Below, piece after piece: positions 8,301 through 13,039 of a DNA stretch of 13,039 nucleotides (position 1 is the stretch's first letter; every line of letters starts with the position of its first letter). This DNA is from DATFEN01 sp035691285 (GTDB lineage: Bacteria > Acidobacteriota > Vicinamibacteria > Fen-336), in contig DASSJI010000134.1 in assembly GCA_035691285.1 (NCBI GenBank), positions 1 through 13,039 of the forward strand. Reading direction: 5' to 3'. The position numbers and the translations under genes were made by a program. Below the pieces are notes generated by a model. That model was not told where the DNA came from, did not search any database, and was given only the letters and a program-made list of their open reading frames with translations.

Positions 8301-8451
8301 GTGGCAGATCGGCTTCCCGATCCACTGGGGCTTCGCGGGAGCCCAAGGCCACGAGGGGCCCCTCGCGAACCTGCTCACGCCCACCGCCATGGACCCGAAC
8401 ACCTGGACGCCCGAGTACAAGTCCTTCCTCGTCCGGCTGGAGAGGGCCTGA
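5386..8451 (+). CDS. fdnG: formate dehydrogenase-N/O catalytic alpha subunit, selenocysteine-containing
   Basis: This subunit oxidises formate to CO2 at a Mo/W-bis-MGD centre, here predicted on the outer side of the cytoplasmic membrane. The product is 1021 residues, close to E. coli FdnG (1015). The in-frame TGA at 5953-5955 is read as selenocysteine 190: the context QARV-Sec-HGPTVASLA matches the FdnG active site, with the conserved His right after Sec, and FdnG-like protein continues in the same frame to 8451. The N-terminus is a Tat leader (RRTFLKAAAVGGGAALGF, Arg3-Arg4). Cys44, Cys47, Cys51 and Cys86 would hold a [4Fe-4S] cluster. Later conserved stretches include GRGAMTNGWVDIKNAD, YALGWTQHSKG, GHSNIQGATD and HEWGFSWPANRRV. 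GTG 5386 is the only start between the upstream in-frame TAG (5368) and the twin arginines; a GAGGTG lies unusually close to it. fdnH overlaps the stop by one base. Gene callers would wrongly split it at the TGA. FdoG-type naming is equally possible. Confidence 0.96.
5953..5955 (+). other. selenocysteine UGA codon (Sec190 of fdnG)
   Basis: This TGA lies in frame within fdnG, after QARV and before HGPTVASL, exactly where characterised FdnG proteins carry selenocysteine as the Mo/W ligand. It is followed by the SECIS-like hairpin. Insertion needs SelB, tRNA-Sec and selenophosphate synthase, none of which is encoded in this window. Confidence 0.95.
5958..5996 (+). promoter_or_regulatory. bacterial SECIS element of fdnG
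   Basis: The apical hairpin at 5967-5985 has left arm GGTGGCC, loop AGTCT and right arm GGCCGCC: seven pairs including one T-G wobble, and the loop A and T can pair as an eighth. It begins 11 bases after the UGA, the spacing I recall for E. coli fdnG, whose hairpin also carries an AGUCU loop. SelB recognises a G-U-bearing apical loop in such hairpins. A lower stem CGGCC (5958-5962) with GGCCG (5992-5996) could extend the structure. It sits inside coding sequence, as is usual for bacterial SECIS elements, and would direct SelB and Sec-tRNA to the UGA. Confidence 0.82.
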
Positions 8452-9323
8452 TGGCCCAGGGCCTCGAGATCCGGCGCTCCTCCGCCTCGCTCTGGGGCGA
8501 GAAGACGGGCCTGCGCAAGCTCCCCGTGGTCGCGAAGTACATCGACACCACCACCTGCATCGGCTGCAAGGCGTGCGAGGTGGCCTGCCAGGAGTGGAAC
8601 GACCTGAAGGTCGTGCCCACACGGCAGACGGGCACCTACCAGACGCTGCCGTCCCTCACGGCCGATTTCTGGAACCTCATCAAGTTCGACGAGCGCGAGA
8701 CGCGGGAGCGCGGCTTCCTGTGGCTCATGCGCAAGGACCAGTGCATGCACTGCGAGGAGCCCGGCTGCCTAGCGGCCTGCCCGGCGCCCGGCGCCATCGT
8801 GCAGTACGAGAACGGCATCGTCGACGTGGACCCGGCCCGCTGCATCGGCTGCGGCTACTGCCTGTCAGGCTGCCCCTTCGACATCCCGCGCTTCGACCAG
8901 GGCACCGCCAAGATGGCGAAGTGCACGCTGTGCGTGGACCGCGTGCAGGTGGGCCTCGGGCCCGCCTGCGTCAAGGCGTGCCCCACCGGCTGCCTGCAGT
9001 TCGGCACGAAGGACGACATGGTCGCGATGGGCCAGGCCCGCGTCGAGCAGCTCGAGGCCAACGGCCTCGCCCAGGCCACGCTGTACGACCCGCCCGGGGT
9101 GGGCGGCACGGGGGTCGTGACCGTGCTGGGCCACGGCGACCACCCCGAGTGGTACGGGCTGCCCCGCGATCCCCGTGTGCCGCTGGGCGTGAAGCTCTGG
9201 AAGCAGGTGCTGCGGCCGCTGGGCATGCTCGCGATCTTCGGCAGCGTGATCGCCGCCTTCGGCCATTTCATGACGCGCGGGCCGATGGCCACGGGGGAGG
9301 ACGCCGAGGGTGGCGACGCCTGA
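8451..9323 (+). CDS. fdnH: formate dehydrogenase-N/O iron-sulfur beta subunit
   Basis: This 290-aa electron-transfer subunit (E. coli FdnH is 294 aa) carries electrons from FdnG through four [4Fe-4S] clusters to the hemes of FdnI. Sixteen ligand cysteines are visible: C36/C39/C42/C46, C98/C101/C106/C110, C131/C134/C137/C141 and C158/C161/C173/C177, in ferredoxin-like motifs such as CIGCKACEVAC and CIGCGYCLSGC; C181 is an additional cysteine. A single C-terminal hydrophobic helix (LGMLAIFGSVIAAFGHFM, about 254-271) would anchor it in the membrane with the rest on the outer side. There is no signal peptide of its own, consistent with co-export with FdnG as a folded pair through Tat. The ATG at 8451 shares its A with the fdnG TGA stop, so translation is probably coupled. 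fdnI starts 14 bases before its end. Confidence 0.96.
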   Translation: MAQGLEIRRSSASLWGEKTGLRKLPVVAKYIDTTTCIGCKACEVACQEWNDLKVVPTRQTGTYQTLPSLTADFWNLIKFDERETRERGFLWLMRKDQCMHCEEPGCLAACPAPGAIVQYENGIVDVDPARCIGCGYCLSGCPFDIPRFDQGTAKMAKCTLCVDRVQVGLGPACVKACPTGCLQFGTKDDMVAMGQARVEQLEANGLAQATLYDPPGVGGTGVVTVLGHGDHPEWYGLPRDPRVPLGVKLWKQVLRPLGMLAIFGSVIAAFGHFMTRGPMATGEDAEGGDA

Positions 9324-9990
9324 CCTCGCCTTCGAACGGGCGCGCTGCGCCGAGGACACCGTCGTCGGCGACCTCATCGTCCGGCACCGCCTCTCCACGC
9401 GCGTGCTGCACTGGGCCGTGGCCCTCGCGTTCTTCGTGTCGCTCGTTTCCGGCGCCCCGATCTGGAGCCCGGTCTTCGGATGGATGGCCGGACTCATGGG
9501 CGGCCTCGCCGCCTGTCGCGTCATCCACCCGTGGGCCGGCGTCCTCTTCTTCGTCGGCTCCGTCCTCATGTTCTTCCGGTGGCGCGCCGACATGGGGATC
9601 GAGCCCGGCGACCGGGAGTGGTTCGGCCTCAAGACCGTGCGCTACATGGACCACCGGGAGCTGGACGTCGCAGTCGGCAAGTACAACGGCGGCCAGAAGC
9701 TCTTCTTCTACGCGGCCGCCCTCGGCGCCCTGGGCCTCCTCGTCTCGGGCGTGGTGCTGTGGCTGCCGACCCGCTACCCGCAGCTCCTGCGCATGGCGGG
9801 CATCGTGCTTCACGACGTGACGTTCATCCTGTTCGCGATCGCGATCGTGTTCCACGTCTACCTGGCCGCCTTCGCCGAGCCGCGGACGCTGCGGGCGATG
9901 ACCAAGGGCACCGTCACGAAGGGCTGGGCGCGGCTGCACCATCCGGGGTGGTATCGGGAGGTCGTCGAAGGACGGCGGGAGCGTGGTTGA
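9310..9990 (+). CDS. fdnI: formate dehydrogenase-N/O cytochrome b556 gamma subunit
   Basis: This integral-membrane subunit binds two b hemes and passes electrons to quinone. The 226-aa protein has four hydrophobic segments (about 33-50, 70-89, 130-151, 165-189). Conserved histidines lie where FdnI has its heme ligands: His34 in LHW, His73 in IHPWAG, His168 in LHDV and His182 in FHVY. Relative to E. coli FdnI His18, His57, His155 and His169, the offsets are a constant 16 for the first pair and 13 for the second, supporting full di-heme competence. The GTG at 9310 is preceded by GGGGGAGG (about 9293-9300) and overlaps fdnH by 14 bases; no upstream ATG gives a better fit. The C-terminus (GWARLHHPGWYREV) is family-typical and cytoplasmic. 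fdhE begins 8 bases before its end. Confidence 0.94.
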   Translation: MATPDLAFERARCAEDTVVGDLIVRHRLSTRVLHWAVALAFFVSLVSGAPIWSPVFGWMAGLMGGLAACRVIHPWAGVLFFVGSVLMFFRWRADMGIEPGDREWFGLKTVRYMDHRELDVAVGKYNGGQKLFFYAAALGALGLLVSGVVLWLPTRYPQLLRMAGIVLHDVTFILFAIAIVFHVYLAAFAEPRTLRAMTKGTVTKGWARLHHPGWYREVVEGRRERG

Positions 9991-10741
9991 CGCCGCCTTC
10001 GAGCGGCGCGCCGCGCGGGCGTCCGCGCTGGCCGCGAGCGCGGAGGCCGCCCGCGAGGTCCTGAGCTTCGCAGCGGGGCTGCTCCGCGCGCAGGGCCGCG
10101 TAGCGCGTGGCCTCGCGGAGGCGCACCGGCGGCATCCCCTGACCGGCCGGCTCGCCGCCGACGCGCCGCGCGTCGTCGAGGCATGCGAGGCCGTGCTGCG
10201 CTTCGCGGCCGGCACCGGCCTGCCCGGCCTGGCTCCCGCGGCGCAGGTCACCGCCCGCGATCTCGTGGCCTACTGGAAGAGCGACGCCGACGGCTACGTC
10301 GCGCGCACCGTCCTGCGCTCCTACGTCGAGGTGCTGCTCGCCGCCGGCGTGGTCCCTGAGGCCCGCGCCCGACCCGCGGGCTGCCCTCGTTGCGGCGGGC
10401 CGCCGTGGGTGGGCGCGCGAAGGCCAGGGCCCGAGGGCGACGGGGCGGCGCGCCTCCTCTGCTGCGCGCTCTGCGGCGGCGAGTGGTCGATTGCGCGGGT
10501 GCGCTGCGCCGCCTGCCCCGAGACGGACCCCGAGCGCCTCCCCTCCTTCAGCAGCGAGACCCAGCGCGGTGCGCGGATCGAAGCCTGCGACACGTGCAGG
10601 CGCTACGTGAAGTCGATCGACCTGAGCCTGGAGGCGGAGGCGATCCCCGAGATCGACGACCTGGCCTCGCCCGCCCTCGATCTCTGGGCGAAGGGCCAGG
10701 GCTACGGGCGTCTCGAGCCGGGACTCGCCGGCGAGCTGTAG
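9983..10741 (+). CDS. fdhE: FdhE, formate dehydrogenase maturation factor
   Basis: FdhE is a cytoplasmic rubredoxin-like protein that binds Tat-targeted FdnG/FdoG-type catalytic subunits and is needed for active enzyme in E. coli; its exact chemistry is unsettled. This 252-aa protein has four CxxC pairs: C134/C137 (CPRCGG), C161/C164 (CALCGG), C175/C178 (CAACPE) and C202/C205 (CDTCRR). The family-typical end runs ACDTCRRYVKSIDL, then IDDLASPALDLWA and GYGRLEPG. It is shorter than the roughly 309-aa E. coli protein, the difference being in the less conserved helical N-terminal half. The GTG at 9983 overlaps the fdnI stop by 8 bases and is preceded by GGCGGGAG, so it is probably translated with the structural genes. 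It ends directly against the bcp stop, with no gap. Confidence 0.93.
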   Translation: MVDAAFERRAARASALAASAEAAREVLSFAAGLLRAQGRVARGLAEAHRRHPLTGRLAADAPRVVEACEAVLRFAAGTGLPGLAPAAQVTARDLVAYWKSDADGYVARTVLRSYVEVLLAAGVVPEARARPAGCPRCGGPPWVGARRPGPEGDGAARLLCCALCGGEWSIARVRCAACPETDPERLPSFSSETQRGARIEACDTCRRYVKSIDLSLEAEAIPEIDDLASPALDLWAKGQGYGRLEPGLAGEL

Positions 10742-11209
10742 TCAGAGCTTCGAGACCGCCTCCAGCACCTGCTCCGCGTGGCCGTCCACCTTCACGCGCG
10801 GGAACACCTTGCGCACGATGCCGGCGGCGTCGATCACGAAGGTCGAGCGGATCATCCCCACGGTCTTCTTGCCATAGAGCACCTTCTCGCCCCAGGCGCC
10901 GTACTTCTTCGCGACGGCCTTGTCGGGGTCGGAGAGCAGCGGGAAGTTGAGCTTGTACTTCGCCTTGAACTTCTCGTGGGAGGCGAGCGAATCGCCGCTC
11001 ACACCCAGCACGACCACGCCTTTCTTCTTCAAGGCGGCCTGGCTGTCGCGGAACGCGCACGCCTCGCGCGTGCAGCCCGGGGTGTCGTCCTTCGGATAGA
11101 AGTAGAGGACCACCGTCCTGCCCTCGAGCCCCGCGAGGCTCACCTCGCCGCCCTCGGACGACGGCAGCACGAAGCCCGGCGCCTTCTTGCCTTCCTGGAC
11201 CATGGCCAT
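10742..11209 (-). CDS. bcp: peroxiredoxin, PrxQ/Bcp type
   Basis: This thiol peroxidase reduces H2O2 and organic hydroperoxides in the cytoplasm, with thioredoxin as the usual reductant. The 155-aa length is typical of the family. The thioredoxin fold shows YFYPKDDTPGCTREACAFRD, with peroxidatic Cys46 and resolving Cys51, the five-residue spacing of two-Cys PrxQ/Bcp enzymes. A family-typical GVSGDSLASHEKF and a DPDK motif follow, then STFVIDAAGIVRKVF near the end. The ATG at 11209 has GGAGGT about eight bases upstream; an in-frame ATG two codons on is less favoured. It converges on fdhE with no bases between stops, so it is not part of that operon. Local oxidative protection of a selenium/Fe-S enzyme is a plausible but unproven link. 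Confidence 0.95.
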   Translation of the reverse strand: MAMVQEGKKAPGFVLPSSEGGEVSLAGLEGRTVVLYFYPKDDTPGCTREACAFRDSQAALKKKGVVVLGVSGDSLASHEKFKAKYKLNFPLLSDPDKAVAKKYGAWGEKVLYGKKTVGMIRSTFVIDAAGIVRKVFPRVKVDGHAEQVLEAVSKL

Positions 11210-11244
11210 ACGCTCGCACCTCCCCGAGCCACCAGCTTAACGCG

Positions 11245-11250
11245 TATGAT
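11245..11250 (+). promoter_or_regulatory. candidate -10 element of the permease gene
   Basis: TATGAT (11245-11250) matches the -10 consensus at five of six bases in the 52-base divergent gap between bcp and the permease. It ends only 11 bases before the GTG start, so the transcript would have at most a few leader bases. No Shine-Dalgarno sequence is seen before the GTG, consistent with near-leaderless translation. No good -35 hexamer is visible at the expected distance. Confidence 0.35.
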
Positions 11251-11261
11251 GCCCGCCCACC

Positions 11262-12644
11262 GTGAGCGAGCCTCTCGGACTCCGGCGCGAGCTCGGCACG
11301 CTCGAGGCATACGCCGTCCTCGTCGGGATCCTGATCGGCGCCGGCATCTTCAAGGTGACGAGCCACGCCTGGTCGCTCACGGGCCCGTCCGTCATCCTGG
11401 GCCACGCGGTGCTGGCGCCGGTCGTGCTCGCGACCTCGGTGCCGTACGCCGCCTACGTCTCGACCTCGCTCGGCCGCGAGCCCGGCGGAGAGTACACGCA
11501 TCTCGCGCGCACGCTCGGCGGCTACGGCGTGGCGTTCGTCGGTGCTTGGCTCAAGGTCATCTCCTACGTGGGCGCCCTCGCGTACCTGGCCCTGGCGTTC
11601 GCCGAGTACCTCGTCGAGCTCTCGGCGGGCTACTTGCGCCTCGACCTCCACCGCATGCCGGTCGCGATCTCGAGCCTCGTCGCCGTCTGGGCCGTCCACG
11701 TCGCAGGCGTGCGCTGGTTCGGGAGGCTTCAGGTCGCGATGTGCGGGCTCCTGGCCGTGTCCCTGCTGGTGCTGATCGTGCCGGGTCTTCCCGCCGTGCA
11801 CGCGGCGAACTACCGGCCGTTCTTCGGCGGCGGCGCCTCGGGCTTCGCGCGCAGCCTGCCCCCGCTGTTCTTCGCCTACGCCGGATTCGAGGCCCTGGCG
11901 CAGACCGCCGGGGAGGTGAAGGACAGCACGCGGCGTCTGCCGGCGGTCTTCCTGCGCGGCATCGCCGCCACGACTCTCGTGTACGTGCTGATGTCGGCCG
12001 TGGCGTTCGGCGCCTTGCCCGGCGGGCGGCTCGCGGCGAGCGCGACGCCGATGGCTGAGGCGGCTTCGCTCTACCTGCCCTGGGGCGCGGCGTGGTTCGT
12101 CACGCTGGGCGCCGTGATGGCGTTGCTCACGTCGCTCAACTCCACGATGCTCGTCCCCTCGCGGCTCGGGTTGATGCTGGCCCGGGACGGGCTCGCGCCG
12201 GCGGGGCTCGGCGCGGTGTGGGAGCGCACGGGGACGCCGGCGTTCGGCCTCTCGCTCACCCTGGCCGGCGCGCTGCTGCTGCTCCTGAGCGGGCAGGTCT
12301 CCCTCGCGCTGAACATCGCGGTCTTCGCCCTCCTCCTCCTGTACCTGCTGCACAGCCTGGCCTTTCTGCGTCTGCCGGCCCTCAATCCCGCCCTCGACCG
12401 CGAGGTCCGCCTCGGCTTCCCGCGGTGGGCCCAGCGGGCGGCCGCGGGCGTGTCCGCCCTCGCCATGGGCGGCCTCGTCGCGGTCCAGGTCGCGAGCGAT
12501 CTCGGGGAGCTGTCGCGAACGACCTTCGCCGAGCGCGTCGCCGGGCGATCCTCCACGACCCTCGAGCTGTGCCTCCTGTGGGCGCTCCTGGGAGTCGTCG
12601 TGTACGCGCTCGGCGGGCGGAGGCGCCGCGCGCCCTCCCGTTGA
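11262..12644 (+). CDS. APC-superfamily amino-acid permease
   Basis: This inner-membrane transporter is predicted to import or exchange amino acids or related amines; the substrate cannot be told from sequence. The 460-aa protein has about 12 hydrophobic segments. TM1 carries the APC substrate-binding signature GILIGAGIF (about 22-30), and TM6 has FFAYAGFEALAQTAGEVKD (about 204-222), the broken-helix region and following loop typical of the family. A further conserved patch, TSLNSTMLVPSRLGLMLARDGLAP, lies around residues 290-313. The C-terminus is a short Arg-rich cytoplasmic tail (GGRRRRAPSR). The GTG at 11262 is the start that places the signature normally in TM1; two ATGs at 11246 and 11249 are out of frame. 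The next gene starts 33 bases downstream and may have its own promoter. Confidence 0.9.
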   Translation: MSEPLGLRRELGTLEAYAVLVGILIGAGIFKVTSHAWSLTGPSVILGHAVLAPVVLATSVPYAAYVSTSLGREPGGEYTHLARTLGGYGVAFVGAWLKVISYVGALAYLALAFAEYLVELSAGYLRLDLHRMPVAISSLVAVWAVHVAGVRWFGRLQVAMCGLLAVSLLVLIVPGLPAVHAANYRPFFGGGASGFARSLPPLFFAYAGFEALAQTAGEVKDSTRRLPAVFLRGIAATTLVYVLMSAVAFGALPGGRLAASATPMAEAASLYLPWGAAWFVTLGAVMALLTSLNSTMLVPSRLGLMLARDGLAPAGLGAVWERTGTPAFGLSLTLAGALLLLLSGQVSLALNIAVFALLLLYLLHSLAFLRLPALNPALDREVRLGFPRWAQRAAAGVSALAMGGLVAVQVASDLGELSRTTFAERVAGRSSTTLELCLLWALLGVVVYALGGRRRRAPSR

Positions 12645-12669
12645 CTCCACCGAGCCCCGCCTCGACAAT
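12641..12669 (+). promoter_or_regulatory. candidate promoter of the aminotransferase gene
   Basis: TTGACT (12641-12646, five of six to the -35 consensus, overlapping the permease stop) and GACAAT (12664-12669, four of six to the -10 consensus) are spaced by 17 bases. Transcription would begin about 12676-12678, at or next to the ATG at 12678, so the message could be leaderless. No Shine-Dalgarno sequence is present before the ATG. Confidence 0.4.
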
Positions 12670-12677
12670 CCCGCGAC

Positions 12678-13039
12678 ATGGACCGGCGCGAGTGGCTGCT
12701 GGGCACGGGCGCGCTGCTCGCGGCCGGCGCAGGCCCGCTCGGCTCCAAGGCCGACTTCCCCTACGCGCGCACGCGGACGTACCTCAACAACGCCGGCTTC
12801 CACCCGCTCAGCGTCCAGGCCGCGCGCGCCGCACGCGAGTACCTGGCCCTGAGGACCGAGGGGCCGAGAGAGCCGGACTGGGACGTGTCCGCGGGCGTCA
12901 AGAAGGACTTCGCCGGCCTGATCAACGCGCCGTCCGAGGGCGTCGGCTACGTCACCAGCACCATGGCCGCGAGAACCTGGTGGTGGCGGGGCTGGGCATC
13001 CCCCGGGGGTCCGGCAACCTGGTGACGGACGCGCTTCAC
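12678..13039 (+). CDS. class V aminotransferase-like PLP enzyme, 5' part, apparent frameshift, runs off window
   Basis: This is the N-terminal part of a PLP-dependent fold-type I enzyme of the class V group (cysteine desulfurase / isopenicillin N epimerase-like). The first residues, DRREWLLGTGALLAAGAGPLG, resemble a Tat leader, suggesting export. Then come RTYLNNAGFHPLS, the class V start of the mature fold, and GYVTSTMA, which leads to the expected PLP-phosphate loop. In the written frame it then becomes an implausible Trp-rich tail that stops at 13025. Shifting frame near 12969 instead gives ENLVVAGLGIPRGSGNLVTDALH to the last base of the window, as expected for this family (an N-x-V-x-x-GL loop then VTDALH). 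One G appears to be missing after GCC at 12966-12968. This is either a real disrupting mutation or a sequencing/assembly error. The PLP-lysine region is beyond the window. Confidence 0.8.

Noticed and set aside
5341..8622. A 1093-residue open frame on the minus strand opposite fdnG
   Set aside because: It is the antisense shadow of a high-GC gene: Arg/Val/Ala/Asp-rich, no recognisable domain, no start signal, and it lies over a gene of certain identity.
5898..9323. A 1141-residue plus-strand frame overlapping fdnG
   Set aside because: Its last 290 residues are the genuine FdnH. The part before 8451 is an Arg/Gly/Pro-rich out-of-frame reading of fdnG, not an FdnG-FdnH fusion.
10726..10760. 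Hairpin at the fdhE/bcp junction as a shared terminator
   Set aside because: CTCGCCGGCGAG is a short palindrome inside fdhE coding sequence, and the possible pairing around the two stops needs bulges and lacks a T-run.
1..13039. A new defence or other undescribed multi-gene system
   Set aside because: The genes between 900 and the right edge fall into known families with ordinary housekeeping or respiratory roles. Only the 1-738 flank and the fusion proteins are of unclear function, and they do not form a coherent cluster.

Overview
The window comes from a very GC-rich bacterial chromosome. GTG starts are frequent, genes are packed tail to tail or overlapping, and by eye most codon third positions are G or C. 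A large Ser/Thr kinase fused to TPRs, a HEAT-domain transporter and a selenocysteine-containing respiratory formate dehydrogenase together suggest a Myxococcota/Deltaproteobacteria-like, Acidobacteriota-like or Rokubacteria-like organism. That is inference: no taxonomic marker gene is present.

Layout. Bases 1-738 are a gene-poor flank with visibly lower GC. It holds one small unidentified ORF (90-320, minus), possibly translationally coupled to a second small ORF, plus short direct and inverted repeats. A tRNA-Thr(CGT) on the minus strand (739-813) borders this flank, with a candidate promoter at 849-877. Diverging from the tRNA is a 780-codon Ser/Thr kinase - TolB-like - TPR protein (900-3242, plus). 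It converges on a membrane transporter with a HEAT-like C-terminal half (3249-5336, minus).

The core is an operon at 5386-10741 (plus): fdnG, fdnH, fdnI and fdhE, each overlapping the next by 1 to 14 bases. fdnG is one gene read through an in-frame UGA at 5953-5955 as selenocysteine. A SECIS-like hairpin begins 11 bases after the UGA. The Tat-exported, Mo/W-bis-MGD catalytic subunit (FdnG), the four-cluster iron-sulfur subunit (FdnH) and the di-heme cytochrome b subunit (FdnI) should form a membrane complex that oxidises formate on the outer face of the cytoplasmic membrane and reduces quinone. FdhE is its cytoplasmic maturation factor. The selenocysteine machinery (selA, selB, selC, selD) is not here and must be encoded elsewhere.

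Downstream are a PrxQ/Bcp peroxiredoxin (10742-11209, minus, end to end with fdhE), an APC-family amino-acid permease (11262-12644, plus) and the 5' part of a PLP-dependent class V aminotransferase with a Tat-like leader (12678 onward). The aminotransferase shows an apparent one-base frameshift near 12970 and runs off the window. I see no insertion sequence, CRISPR array or rRNA. I did not find a convincing unknown multi-gene system. The most notable content is the selenocysteine readthrough, the two fusion proteins (kinase-TolB-TPR and transporter-HEAT), the tRNA-flanking region and the frameshifted aminotransferase.
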